Notes: generated by a model not told the origin, from the letters alone. A stretch of DNA of 64,000 nt from Macrotis lagotis (GCF_037893015.1 NC_133661.1:184328306-184392305), one strand, 5' to 3'; numbered from the stretch's first letter, positions 35,870-48,805 are shown. Made by a program: numbers and translations.

Positions 35870-36357
35870 ACAAATCTGAGCACACAGTATATCCAAAAAA
35901 GAAAACAATCTTGACTTTTGGACTTTTATAAATACAAGGAGAAAAGTAAATAAACTCCACTGTGGGTCCATATCCAAAAGACTGATAGCAATTGCAAAAA
36001 TATTGGAGGTTTCTTCTTTCTTTTCAGGGCTTTGTCTGAGTAACTGAGTAAAAGATTTTGGTCTTGTTTTCCAGGTTTATTCATTAATCACCACAGCTTT
36101 CATTTTAAAGCTTAATAAGGCTCAGAGAGGTAACATAGAAAGAAAGTTTCAAAAATCAGAAAGTCCTGTCTCTAATATATATACCAGTTCACTGATCCTG
36201 AAAAAGTCTTTTAACTGCTTTAATTTCTTAATCTGGAAAATGAAAAATTTGGAACAAATAGTTTCTGAAGTAGCTTCCAGATTTAAATCTATGTTCTAAA
36301 TGAAAAGCATACAATGAAAAGAATGCCTTAAAAATAGAATTGAAAAGGGATAATTCA
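35870..36357 (-). other. TRAV 5' flank block of copy 2 and start of HAL1
   Basis: Homologous to 134-620, including the MIR-like segment. It ends in AGAATTGAAAAGGGATAA, which matches the first bases of the HAL1 in unit 0 (602-640). The HAL1 is then cut by an L1 and resumes at about 39810. Confidence 0.65.
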
Positions 36358-36649
36358 GAGTTCCTTTGCCCAAATATATGCCAATAAATTTGATAACCTG
36401 AATGAAATGGATAAATATTTACAAAAAATACAAACTGTTCAGATTAACAGAAGAGGAAATAACATACTTAAATAACTCCATTTCAGAAAAAAGAAGCCAT
36501 CAACAAACTAATTCACTAAGAAAAGTCTCCAGGTCCAGATAGACTCACAAGTGAATTATACAAACAATTAAGGAACAATTAATTCCTATTTTACATAAAT
36601 TATTTAAAAAATAGGAGAAATTCTACTAAATTCCTTTTATAACACCAAC

Positions 36650-36877
36650 ATGTTCCTGATACCTAAACTAGGAAGAATCAAAGAAGACAAAGAAAATTAT
36701 AGACCAATCTCCCTAATGAACATTGATGTAAACATCTTCAATAAAATTTTAGCAATGAGATTACAGGAAGTTATTACTAGGATAATACACCATGATCAGG
36801 TAGTATTTATACCAGGTACGCAGGGATGGTTCAATATTAGGAAAACACTCAATATAATAGAACATATCAATAGATAA
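36650..36877 (+). pseudogene. L1 ORF2 reverse-transcriptase fragment
   Basis: A 75-codon open remnant: [20 protein letters not shown], then [20 protein letters not shown]. These are conserved L1 RT finger motifs. The frame breaks at TAA 36875-36877, where active copies continue. Confidence 0.8.
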
Positions 36878-37577
36878 ACCAACAGAAATCATATGATTGT
36901 CTCAATAGATTCTGAAAGAGCCTTTGATAAAATGCAATATCCATTCCTATTAAAACACTAGAAAGTTTAGGAATAAATGTTTTTCTTAAAACAATTATAT
37001 CTATATAAAACATCAACAAATATTATATGTTAAGGGGATATACTCAGAGCATTTCCAATAAGATCAGGGGAGAAACAAGGATGCCCATTTTCACTCTTAC
37101 TATTCGATATAGTTTAAAAATGTTAGCTCTAGCAATAAGAGAAGAAAAAGGAAATGAAGGAATCAGAAATGGCAATGAGGAAGCACAGCTTTCACTCTTT
37201 GCAGATGATATGATGGTATACTTAGAGTACCTGAGCAAATCATGTAAAAAGCTCCTTGAAAAAAATTAACAAATTCAGCAAAGTAGTAGCAAAGTGGTAT
37301 AAAATCTTGGGAATCTTTCTCTGAAGACAACCCAGAAACTGTATGAACACATTTGTAAAGCACTTCTCACCCAAATAAAGACAGCCTAAATAATCAGAAA
37401 AATAACAATTGCTCGTGGTTAAGTCAAGCTAATATAAAAGAAATGATGATTCTACCTAAATTAAATTACTTATTCACTGCCATACCAATCAAACTAGCAA
37501 ATAATTATTTTACTGAGCTTGAACAAGTAATTAAAAAAAAATCATCTGGAGCCACAAAAGGTCAAGAATAACAAGGG

Positions 37578-37735
37578 AGGGCAGCTAAGTGGTACAATGG
37601 CAAGAGCACCAGCAATGGAGTCAGAAGTTCCTAGATTCAAATCCAGACTCAGACACTTAATAATTGCTTAGCTGTGTGATCTTGGGCAAGTCACTTAATC
37701 CCATCACCTTAAATAAATAATTTTTCAAAAAAAAG
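37578..37735 (+). mobile_element. tRNA-derived marsupial SINE
   Basis: GGGCAGCTAAGTGGTACAATGG to an A-rich tail, with imperfect AAGAATAACA/AAGAATAGCA flanks. It lies in the L1 RT C-terminal side. Confidence 0.9.
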
Positions 37736-39112
37736 AATAGCACAGGAACTGATGGGAAAAAAATATAAAGCAAAGTGGGCTAGCTCTACCAGATCTATAC
37801 TATAAAGCAGCAGTCATCAAAACTGCCTGGTTCTGGTTAAGAAAAAGAGTAATGGATCAGTGGATTAGGATAGGTTCAAAAGAAACGGCAATAAATGCCT
37901 ACAGTGATCTACTGCTTGACAAACCCAAAGACATTAGCCTCTAGGATATTTGACAAATATTGTTGGAAAAGCAAAAACTAAGCATAGACCCACATCACAC
38001 ACACTGTACTAAAATAAGTCAAAATGAGTACAAGATTTAAACATAAAGAGCACCACTGTAGATAAAATTAATAGATCAAGAAATACTTTATCCATTTGAA
38101 CTATGGGAAAAGGACAAATTTATGACCAAACAAGAAATAGAATACATTATAAACTTCAAAATGAATATTTTGACTATATTAAATTGAAAAGTTTTGTATC
38201 AATAAAATCAATGCTACCAAAATTAGAAGGAAAGTAGAAAAATGGGAAACAATCTTCACAACTAGGAGTTCTGGTAAGGGTCTCATTTCTAAAATATATA
38301 GAGAACTCCATTAACTATATAAGATTGGATTGCAAATCATTTTCCCAATTGATAAATGGTCAAAGGACATGAATAGACATCTGTCAAATGAAGAAATTAA
38401 AGTTATATATAATCATATGAAAAATGCTCCAAATCATTATTGATCAGAGAAATGCAAATTAAAGCAACTGTGAGGTAACACCTCACACCTATCAGATTGG
38501 CAAAGATGAGAAAAAGGAAAGATGATCAATGTTGTAGAGGTTGTGGGAGAATTGGGACATTGATACATTACTGGTGGAGTTGTAAACTGATTCGACCATT
38601 CTGGAGAGAAATATGTAACTATGCTCAAAGAGCAATAAAGCTGATCCCAGCAATTCCCATTTAATCCAGTAATTCTAATACTAGGCCTAAATCCAGAAGA
38701 AATAAAAAAAATAGGAAAAATCCCACATATTCCAAAATATTCATAGCAGCTCTTTTTGTAGTGGCAAAAAAAAAATGGAAATTGAGGGAATGCTCATCAA
38801 TTAAACAATTTATGGTACATGAATATTATATTATTGTTCCATAAGGAACCATAAATGGTCAGACTCTAGAGAAGCATGAAATGAGTTACAGAATCTGATG
38901 CTGAGCAAAAGGAGAAGAACCAAGAGAACAATGTATACATTAACACAACATTGTGAAATGATCAACCTTGATGGAAGCAGTTCCTCTCAGCTGCTCAGAG
39001 AGCTAGGGCAACCCTATTAGACCAACTATGGACAATGCTATGCCCATCCAGAGGAAGAAAAACAAAACAAAACAAAAATAAATCCTTCAGAATCTGAGGA
39101 ACACTGCATTCA

Positions 39113-39268
39113 CTTTTTTTTTTAGGTTTTTGCAAGGCAAATGGGGTTAAGTGGCTTGCCCAAGGCCATACAGCTAGGTAATTATTAAGTGTCTGAGACC
39201 AGATTTGAACCCAGGTACTCCTGACTCCAGGGTGGGTGCTTTATCCACTGGGCCACCTAGCCTCCCTG
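39113..39268 (-). mobile_element. tRNA-derived marsupial SINE
   Basis: Antisense copy in the L1 3' UTR with duplicated CTGCATTCACTTTTT. Confidence 0.92.
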
Positions 39269-39456
39269 CATTCACTTTTTAAAACAATATCTCATGCATT
39301 TCATTCCCTTAATCCTAATTCCTCATACCAAAAGTGGCTAACCTGTGAAAATGCTTAACACAAATGTATAAATACAATATTAACTTTCACCACTGAGGGG
39401 AGGAGGGTAGGAAGGGAGGGTAGAAGGAAATTTTGTAACTTAGAAATATACATAGG

Positions 39457-39611
39457 TGGGGCAGCTAGGTAGTGCAGTGGATAAAGAACCAGCCCTGGAG
39501 TCAGGAGTACCTGGGTTCAAATCTGACCTCAGACACTTTATAATTACCTAGCCATGTGACCTTGGACAAGTCACTTAACCCCATTGCCTTGCAAAAAAAG
39601 CTAAAAAAAAG
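39457..39611 (+). mobile_element. tRNA-derived marsupial SINE
   Basis: Full copy with AGAAATATA on both sides. An AT-rich (TATA)n tract follows to about 39660. Confidence 0.9.
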
Positions 39612-40344
39612 AAATATATATTTTATATATAATATATACATAATATAATATATATAGGCATATGGATGAATGTTAAAAAAAACCTTGTATAACATGTATT
39701 TGAAAAAGTAAAAGATCAATTAAAAAGAATAAAATAAAAATATACATATATACATGCATACTTACACATATATGAAGAACAATAAAATCTCTTAATTTAT
39801 GCTTGAAAAATAAAGCAGAATTGACTGAATGGAAAAGGAAGAACAAAAGTTCACTGAAGAAAATAATTCTTTAAATCTAGAATTGAGCAAATGGAAACTC
39901 ATGACTTTATAGGAAATCAAGAAACAATAAAACAAAACCAAAATAATGAAAAAGTAGAAGACAATGTGAAATATCTTACTGAACAAACAATTGATCTGGA
40001 AAATAGTTCTAAGAAAGAGAATTTAAAAAATTGATGGACTACATGAAAACCATGATCAAAAAAAAAAAAAACAAAAAAAAAAAAGAAAAACCTAGACATC
40101 ATGTTTTAATGACTTCTCAAAGAAAACTGCCCTGCCATTCCAGAGTCAGAGGGCAAAAAAGAAATGGAATGAATCCAACAATCACCCCCTGAAAGAGATC
40201 CCAAAATGAAAACTCCTAGGAATATTATAACCAAATTCCAGAGCTTCCTGTCTGAGTGCAAGAAACAATTTAGGAATCATGGAACTAAGCCAGAATAACC
40301 TGTATTATTAAAGTATTGAGTAAAATTAAAGTATAAGAGGGCTA

Positions 40345-40490
40345 GGGCAGCTAGCAGCACAGTAGATAGAGCACTGGCCCTGGAGTCAAGAGGACCTGAG
40401 TTTAAATCCAGCCTCAGGCACTTAATACCTACTTATCTTTATGACCTTGATCCAGTCACTTAATCCCATTGCCTTGCAAAAATAAAACAA
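40345..40490 (+). mobile_element. tRNA-derived marsupial SINE
   Basis: Complete sense copy inside HAL1 copy D. Confidence 0.88.
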
Positions 40491-40830
40491 ATAAAAAAGG
40501 ATAAGAAGGCTTAGAATATAATATTCCAGAGGGCCAAAGACCTTGGACTACAACTTAAAACCCATTAACCAGGAAAAACTGAGCTTATCCTTTCAAAAAT
40601 ATGTATATTCAATGAAATAGGGAACTTTCAAACTTTCCTGATTAAAAGATCAGAACAACAGAAAATTTGCTATTCAGATATGAATCAAGAGAAGCATAAA
40701 AAATTAAACAGGAAAGGGAGAACTTAGGGATCTTAAAAATGTTATACTGTTTACATTCTTACTTGAGAAGATGATAGTGGTAATTCATAAGACTTTCTCA
40801 TTGTCAGGGCAATTTGAAGGAAGATAGATA

Positions 40831-40831
40831 C

Positions 40832-40898
<67 letters not shown>
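40831..40898. repeat. (GATA)n microsatellite
   Basis: About 16 nearly perfect ATAG units. Confidence 0.95.
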
Positions 40899-40899
<1 letters not shown>

Positions 40900-41041
40900 A
40901 GGGCACAAGAATGAGGAGAATATGAAGGGATGATATCTAAAAATAAAATTAAGGGGTGATAGAGGAATATACTAGTAGAAAAGGAAATGGACAGGTAGAA
41001 TGTGGCAAATTATCTCACATAAAATCAGCAAGAAAATGTTT

Positions 41042-41190
41042 AGGGACAGCTGGGTTGCACAGTGGATAGAGCACCAGTCCTGGAGGCAGGAAGACCTGAG
41101 TTCAAATATGACCTCAGATACTAATCATTGCCATGACCTTGGGCAAGTCACTTAACCCCACTGCCTTAAATATATAAATTTTTTTTTAAA
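41042..41190 (+). mobile_element. tRNA-derived marsupial SINE
   Basis: Sense copy with AAAATGTTT on both sides and a short deletion before CCATGACCTTGGG. Confidence 0.9.
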
Positions 41191-41519
41191 ATGTTTTGTC
41201 CATGAAGGGGAAAAGGGGAGATGGGGGGGGGGTAGTGAATGAACCTTTCTCTCATTAGGATTAATCAAATAGAAAATAACATACTCATTCAATTGGGTAT
41301 AGAAATTTTATCTTATCCTACAGGGAAACTAGGAAAGCATAACAAAAGGGTGAGATTATAGAAGGAAGGGCAGATTGGGAGAAAGGACAGTTAAGAAGCA
41401 AAACACTTTTAAGGAAAGAGAGAGTAAAAGGAGAGGGAGAATACTATAAAAGAAGGAGAAATATAATAGAGGGAAATTCAGGAAGCAATACAAACTATGA
41501 AAAAAACTGAAGCAAGTTT

Positions 41520-41682
41520 CTTTTTTTTTAAGTGTTTTGCAAGGCAATGGGGTTAAGTGGCTTGCCCAAGGCCACACAGCTAGATCATGATGATGAAGTG
41601 TCTGAAGCCACATTTGAGCTCAGGTACTCCTGGCTCCAAAGTCAGTGCTCTATTCACTATACCACCAAGCCCCCCCAAAGCA
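41520..41682 (-). mobile_element. tRNA-derived marsupial SINE
   Basis: Antisense copy, flanked by the repeated GCAAGTTTCTT. Confidence 0.9.
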
Positions 41683-41840
41683 AGTTTCTTATAAAGGCCT
41701 CTTGTCTCAGAGAACTGAGCAAAGAATAAAAAAAAATAGGGTCATTCCTTAACTGATAAATTATCAAAAGATATGAAGTTTTCAGATGATGTAATCAAAG
41801 ATATCCATAACCATATAAAAGAATTTTCCAACTCACTATT

Positions 41841-41930
41841 GTTTTTAGGTTTTGGGGGGTTTTTTGCAAGGGGTTAAGTGGCTTGCCCAAGGTCACATAG
41901 CTAGGCAATTATTAAGTGTCTGAGACCAGA
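41841..41930 (-). mobile_element. 5'-truncated tRNA-derived SINE
   Basis: Only the 3' portion is present. It is flanked by an exact 14-bp target-site duplication TCCAACTCACTATT (41827-41840, 41931-41944), so the truncation happened at insertion. Confidence 0.93.
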
Positions 41931-43242
41931 TCCAACTCACTATTAATTAGAGAAATACAAATTAGAGCAGTTTTGAAGGACTACCTCACACTTATTAAAT
42001 TTGCCAATAGGATAGAAAAGAAAATGTCAAATGTTAGCAGGAATATGTGAAAAATAACACATTAATGCATTCTTGATGAAGTTGTGAACTGATTCAACCA
42101 TTCTGTAGAGCAATTTGAACTATGTTCAAAGTGCTATAAAACCATGTATAACCTTTGATCTAGGAATGCCACTACTGGGTCTATATCCAAAAAGAGATTA
42201 AAAAACTAAAAGGAAAAGAATTTATATGTACATAAATATTTATAGAAGCTCTTTTCTAGTGATAAAGGATAGGAAATTGAGGGGATGTTCATCAATTGCA
42301 CAAATAGATGACTTATGTGGTGTGTAATTATTATAGAATATTATTCCATTATAAAAAAAATGATGAGCAGGATGCTCTCAAAAAAACTGGAAAAACTTAT
42401 GTAAAATGTACTGTAAACAAATTAACAGTAATATCATATAATAATCTGCTGTGAATGACAACTATTGTCAGCAATACAATGCTCCTAGACAGCTCTGAAG
42501 TATTCATTTATGATGAAAAATCTTTACTTTCAAGTTTTTTTTAATTCTTTGTAATTTTGCAACAATTATTTTATAGGATTTACTTCCACTTCCATTGCTG
42601 TAGTCATTAGATATATTATTTTATTGTCTCTACTTACTTTACATCACTTCATGTAAGTTTTTCCATGCATCACTATAGTCATCATCTTCAGCTTTTTGTC
42701 TTTACAGCACTTTGATGTACCAAAAGTTGTTTAGCCAATAGGATAGAAAAGAAAATGACAAATGTTAGCAGGAATATGTGAAAAATAAAACATTAATGTA
42801 TTCTTGGTGAAGTTGTGAACTGATTCAACCATTCTGTAGAGCAATTTGAACTAGGTTCAAATTGATAAGCATCTGTTTTGTTTCCAGTTCTTTGCTATCA
42901 TGAAAAGTGAAGCTATAAATATTTTGATTCATATGGAGACATTTTTCTCATCATTGGTTTCCTTTGGCTAATATTGAAAAAAAAAATGGTTCAAGAAGCA
43001 TTGACATTTCAGTCACTTTATTTGGAAAATTCCAAATTAAGTTCCAAAATGGTTGATTCTATTCACAGCTTTATCAATAATTAACTAGAGTGCCTATCTT
43101 CCCATAATCCTTCCAATACTGGCTATTCTTTTGTCATTTTTATCAGTTTGGAGGGTATGAAGTTGAATCCCAAGATAGTTTAGATTTGGTATTTTTCCAT
43201 ATGCTTAATCTATGTAATTCTTCTTTTGAAGATTTTAGAATA

Positions 43243-43390
43243 GGGGAAATTAGGTGGCACAGTCAATAGAGTACCAGACCTGGACTCAGGAAGCCCTGAT
43301 TTCAAATTTTGCCTCAGACACTTAATACTTTCTTGGGCAAGTCACTTAACCCCCTTGCCTTGCAAATTGCCACCCCCCTAAAAAGAGAGC
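43243..43390 (+). mobile_element. tRNA-derived marsupial SINE, diverged
   Basis: AAATTAGGTGGCACAGTCAATAG through CACTTAACCCCCTTGCC. It is older than most copies here. Confidence 0.8.
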
Positions 43391-43448
43391 TTCTTGAAGA
43401 CTTTCAAATCCTTTGACCATTTATCTATTGGGAAATGTCTTTTAGTTA

Positions 43449-43471
43449 TACACACACACACACACACACAC
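43449..43471. repeat. (CA)n microsatellite
   Basis: About eleven CA units. Confidence 0.9.
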
Positions 43472-44450
43472 TCATTATACATGTATATACACATCTATAC
43501 ATGTATTGGGATGTATGTGTATATTTACATACGTTAATCATTTTATATATTTAGATACAAAACCCTTATTAAGAATATTTGATATAAAGACATTTTCTTC
43601 ATATTTAATTAATTCACTTCTTATCCTAACTGCCTTAATTTTGTTTTTGTAGAAGCATTTATGCTTTATGAAATTATAATTTGTTATATATCTTTTCTAA
43701 TTTCCTTCTTCTTTGCCTTTTTTTGTCATATTGTTATATGGCTTTGTTAAGAACACATGCCCTGGACAATCTTGTGAGAGGTTTCTATCTGTTCCTCATA
43801 AAATAATAATCTGTAATATTTGAATTTGTTGTGGAATATGAAGCAGTGTGTTGGTCTAAGACTAATTTCTGGCAGACTTTTTCCCAGTTTACCCTGCATT
43901 TTTAACAAACTTTCATTCCCCAATGTTTTATGTTTTTTTCTCCTATATTAAACATAGTGAGTTCCAATTTTTCTTATTCTTCTTTGCAAAAGTCAGTTTC
44001 CTTAATCAACCTCTTCATTTTTAACCAATACTATATCAATTTTGATAACTGCTGCTTTATAACAGAAGTTGAGAACAGGAAATATCACTTTTCCTTTGTC
44101 CTTATTTATTTCTTCCTTTCTATGTGATTATTTGTTTTTTTTCCTTCTTTTTTCCTCCTCTCACTTAAACAGTCTAGTAAAATCTCCTTTTCAATTTGTA
44201 GTCAAAATGTTGTAAAATTCAGAACATGATTTTTCAGTCCTTTAAATCTGTCTTTTAAGTCTTTTCTACTTGTGCACTTTAAAAAATATTTTAATAATCT
44301 TTCTATTACATTGTTTCTGTCTTCAGTTGACATATTTGTGTTATCTGAAGTGTTAAAAGAACATTTTTTCAGGTCTTAATAAATAGGAATGCTTCAAATG
44401 TGCCTTTTTAACTGAACTTACATTATTTAATTAATTTTTAGGCACAAGTT

Positions 44451-46423
44451 TGTAGAGAATGTCATATTGTGGGAGCTCCTTTGCTCTTAGAAATATAATC
44501 TGTCATACCAATTAAATTTCCAAAAATTTATTTTTCTGAGTTGGAAAAACTAACAAAATTCATTTGAAAGGACAAAAGGTCAAAAATATCAAAGGAACTA
44601 ATAAAATTCAAATAAAGGAGATTTACAAGACAGTATCAAAATTAACAGACTAAGAATTAAAAAGTAGATCAGTGGAATGGAGCAGGCATATAACACATAG
44701 TATAGTAATTCTATGATTAACAAATGTTAAGATTTAAGCTTTGGGAATAAGAATTCATTGTTTAATTTGCTGTCATTCTGACAGTTATGTCATTGCCAGA
44801 GATTTCAGTAATTAAAATGATAAATACAAACTTAGGCTATTTTCCTTATTGTTAAAAACTAAGATCTGGAAAATTTGAATATTACAGTTCTTGTGCTTTT
44901 GTAAATTATATGTCTCAAACCAAGTACAGTTTAGAGGATCCTTTCTAATTTCAGGAAGTTACTGCCTTTTCAACAGTGACAAATCTGTCCTATAGACTGT
45001 GTAAATGGCTAACAAGTCAATTGCAAACAATCTGAATGTATAAATTTTAGTACTGGTGCTGATATCTCTTCCAAAGTTTCATCATTTTAAAAATTCGTTG
45101 TGAAAAAAAAATTTTTCACATCAAGTGTCAATCAAGACTGAAGTTGAAATACTAATGACTGTTTGAATTTTCATGCTTTATGTGTACCTCCTTTTTAGAG
45201 TTTATTTTTCAGTTTGTTCTCTGCTATTTTTACCACACTGTGTCATTTAAAATTCTTACATGTTAACTTTTCATTTATGTGATCAAAATATAATTGGAAA
45301 AAATATTGTTAGGGAAGTTGAAAAGTAGTCTGGCAGAAACAGGGCAATGCCCAAAATCTTACACTATTTACTACGATAAAGTGAAAATATATACATGATC
45401 TAGAGATATACAAAAAATTAGAAGAACATGGCTTGCTATGAATAGGAGAACAATTTATGCATAAACAAGAAATAGAGACCATTGTGAGGTGTAGGTAGAT
45501 GATTTTCATTATATTAAATTAAAATGGTTTTGTACAAATAAAACTCAAGGAGCCAAGCATAGGGAAAAAAGTAACAGAAAATTGGAAGGTTGGAATTTAT
45601 ATACCACTTTTCAAATAGAGGTTTTATAACTCAAATATTTAAATAACTTTGTCAAATTTATAAAACTATGAGTGATAACTCACTTGAAAAATGCTTAAAG
45701 GACATAGACAGTTTTTTGATGAATAAATCAAAACTATATATAGTTAAGTGAAAAATTGCTCTAAATAACAATGATTAGAAAAATACTAAAACAATTTTGA
45801 GTATCATCTTATACCTCTCAGATGGGCTAAAATTATAAAAGGGTAAAACAACAAATGTTGCAGGGGATGTGGGAAAATTAGAACAATAATTCACTGCTGG
45901 TGTTTAACAGTGAACTGATGCAAACATTTTGGAGAGCAATCTGGAGTAATGCCTAAAGAGTTATAAAACTGAGCATACCCTTTGTCCTAGCAATACCACT
46001 GTTAATTCTATTTTCCAAGAAAAAAGGGAAAGAATTTATATGTTCTAAAATGTGTATAGCAGCTCTCTTTACGGCATCAAAGAACTGGAAATTGAGAAAG
46101 TGCCTGTCATTTGGGTAATGGCTAAACAAATTGTGGTATATAATTATGATGGAATATTACTGTGCTATAATAAATGATGAGGTGGCTGATTTTAGAAAAG
46201 CAAAAAATATGACATGAAATAATGAAGAGTGAAATGAGCAGAAACAAGACAACTTTGTATAAAGTAACAGCAATATTGTTTTAAGAACAATTTTGAATGA
46301 TTAAGTCATTTTGGGTATTCTAAATTTGGAAATCAGTTTCAAAGGACCTATAAAAGAAGATAGTATCCATATGTAGAGAAAGAAGTGATAGAGGTATGCA
46401 TAATATAACTTTACAAGTAGGTA

Positions 46424-46473
<50 letters not shown>

Positions 46474-46590
46474 TAATAGAAACCTTCTCTAGGGTGCTGA
46501 GGAAGAGGGGGAAATTTTTAAAGTGCAGAAAACAAAAAATAGCAGAAAGTATAGAAAATCAAAGTAGTTTTGAAAATAAGGTTTGGTATT
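44451..46590 (+). mobile_element. Old sense L1 ORF2 C-terminal region and 3' end
   Basis: 44490-44720 and 45290-46400 follow the L1 ORF2 tail order (AATTTCCAAAAATTTATTTTTCTGAG, then CTCTCAGATGGGCTAAAAT, GGAAATTGAGAAAGTGCC). They are separated by about 550 bp of unassigned AT-rich DNA. An (AT)n run is at 46428-46470. All frames are broken. Confidence 0.6.
46428..46470. repeat. (AT)n microsatellite
   Basis: About 21 AT units. Confidence 0.93.
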
Positions 46591-48099
46591 TATTACATAG
46601 CTTTTTCCAAAAAAAGTGAAAGTAAGCAGTGTGAAATGGAAATTAATAAATTAATAATAAATAAATAAAAATTTATATTTAATCCTCTTTTTGTGTTATG
46701 TTGTACTCATGAAAATTTCTTTTTTTAAAAATCATAATGAATAAAAAGGAAAAAGGAATAATCCCTTCTCTCCTTTGGTTCCTGGTGTGTGTAGAATAAT
46801 TTTGTGTTATTTGAATTGTCTTTATAGTTGAAGACCTTTCTTCTAGTTGCTGTAAGAATTCATTATCATTGGTAATGATAATTTGGCTACTAGGTGTCTT
46901 GAATTTTGCAGCATTTTTTGAAGAAATCTGTTGTGTTTGTTTAAGGAAACCTGTGGATTCTTTTGATTGGCACAGAAGTTCTTGGCAGCTTGGTATTTCT
47001 TATAGTATGATGTTGGATTTTTTTTTTTACATTTTGTGCCTTTTTGGAAGACATATAACCCTTAAGCTGTCTCTCTAGATCAATATGTCTTGCTTTTATG
47101 AAAATTTTAGGTTTTCATATGTTATTTCTTTTTGCCTTTCTTCTTCCATATTCTTGTTCACTTCTGAATATTTGTATTCCCAATCACATATTCTCTCCCT
47201 CTTTGATGAAATTTGCTACAATGGATCCGAGCAATGTTTTTTTTTTTATTTTGCCAATCATTCTTGCTATGCAGGTCATAAATTGTGTTTTCACAAATAT
47301 TTCTTATTTAACTGATTTGGGAATTTCCTTCTATAGGTCCATACTTTCTTGGAAATTCTCTGCCTCATCAGATGTTAATTTTCTTTTTCTTTCAATATTT
47401 GTTCATGAATATTTGGATTTTTAAAATAATTTGAAAGTCGTATTCCCTTCTGTGATTAATATCTTTTCCCTGTTCGTTTGCTCAAGGTCTTTGTTTTTCT
47501 ACTTCTTGCCTTTGGCAAATTCATTCAGTGTTGTTTTTAACATTCTCTCATCATTCACTTTCTGTCTGCTTCTCTTTTGCTAGCAATTTTCATAGAAGTA
47601 GACCACAAAGTTATCTCTGCCTATTCCCATAGTGGACAATTCAAGGTTCACAAGGCTCAGTTGCCAACCCAATTGACATCTAGGAAGACAGAAATACATC
47701 TAGCTTGAAAATAAGTTTTTGCCTCAGACTAGAAGAATGCCATACAATCTCATAAATGTCTTGCCTAGGGTCATTTTTTTTACTCAGTTCTCTAACTAAA
47801 TTCTGTTTCTAGGACAGATCACTGCCTCACTTTTTTCCCAGCTGAAGTCAACTTTTATCTTTTAATTTTCCCCTGTTCCTGATGAATGGAGCACAGAATT
47901 GAGTTCTGTTGCTAGCCTATGAGTCATCTTCCACAGACAATGAATGGGTGATGGAGGGTAGTGGGAGAAGGGGATATTCAGTGAATTCATTGAGGTTTAG
48001 GGATTAGTTCATTGAGTTGTTACATCATTCGGTTTATCAAAGCCCTAAATAATGGAAATGTCTGAAGTTATTTTATCTCCTGTGAAAAAATCTTTTTGG
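46591..48099. other. T-rich intergenic DNA, unassigned
   Basis: Possibly an antisense LINE relic at 46680-47560, judged only by composition. The short frames at 46869-47424 show no family motif. I recognise no gene. Confidence 0.4.
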
Positions 48100-48320
48100 A
48101 AAGGTTTGAAAGATTATAAGGGTCAGAGAAAATGTAGTTCTCCATCTTGGTAGAAAGATGATCCAAATGCACATTACATCCTAGCCCCATTTTTCAAATG
48201 ATGTAAAAGAAAGAAGTGTTTTGCCTAAAGTCACCTAGAAGGTATGACAAGTGACAAAGTCACACTTAGAAGCCATGTCTTCCAAATTGCTTTCCACCAG
48301 GCTATCCTGACTTTTTGTAC
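48100..48320 (+). repeat. MIR-like SINE
   Basis: CCCCATTTTTCAAATGATG, AAGTGTTTTGCCTAAAGTCACC and CACTTAGAAGCCATGTCTTCC follow MIR order. 48320-48700, between it and the TRAV16-like RSS, holds nothing else I recognise. Confidence 0.6.
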
Positions 48321-48805
48321 ATATTCAGAATCAATGAAACTCTAAAAAGAAGAAATGAACTAAAAGAAGAAGAAATTTCTGGACTGGCCCTTTACTTCTC
48401 ATTTTGAAACCTGACCCAAGAGAGTAACTCTCAAAGTCCAATGCTAATATCAAGTGTATCCTGAGAAAATTGTGAGTATATTAAATGTTTGGAGCTTATT
48501 TCTATCATAATATTTATCTATACAAAATTTTTGTGAAGAAAATTCATCATTTTCATATTGAATTAAGGGGAGAATAATGTATTTGCTGCTTCCCATTTGC
48601 AAATCTTTTTCATTTTCACTTAATTTTGCTTTGGTTTCTTCATCTTTTAATATTAGACTAGATTATCTCAAACATTCCTTCAAACTCTAAATTCCATGCC
48701 TCTATGATTCTTTATGCTTCTTTGGACCAGCACTGTTCCACCTGAGGGACTCTGAGAAAGGAGGGAAAAAAACCTTGGAGGAACATTTCAAAGACTGTCT
48801 CTGCA

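Larger units (their letters stand above)
36358..39805 (+). mobile_element. Sense L1, RT to 3' end, inserted in a HAL1
   Basis: 5'-truncated in the endonuclease-RT linker. The RT retains [20 protein letters not shown] (36690-36750 region) and LSLFADDMMVYLEY (about 37190-37230) with FADD intact. The C-terminal domain follows (38080-38900), then 3' UTR and an AT-rich tail. There are frameshifts near 36870, 37020 and elsewhere. It hosts three SINEs. Confidence 0.85.
39806..42540 (+). mobile_element. HAL1-type half-L1 element (copy D), paralogue of copy A
   Basis: An ORF1-like coiled-coil end and RNA-binding region (39810-40330, 40500-40700) is followed by an A/G-rich tail and then the L1 ORF2 C-terminal and 3' part (41930-42500), with no RT. 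Same order and text as 601-3165, including GGAAATTGAGGGGAT near the end. Four SINEs and a GATA repeat interrupt it. Confidence 0.7.
42541..44450 (-). mobile_element. Old antisense LINE debris
   Basis: Text such as CCAGTTCTTTGCTATCATGAAAAG and AGTTTGGAGGGTATGAAG is the reverse of L1-type ORF2 ends. The 42725-42860 stretch duplicates part of 42000-42130. The rest is too decayed to place. A SINE and a (CA)n run lie inside. Confidence 0.5.

Noticed and set aside
35339..35977. Long Ser/Leu/Cys/Val-rich minus-strand frames (212 and 139 codons)
   Set aside because: They are translations of a GA/GACA microsatellite, which has no stops in these frames.
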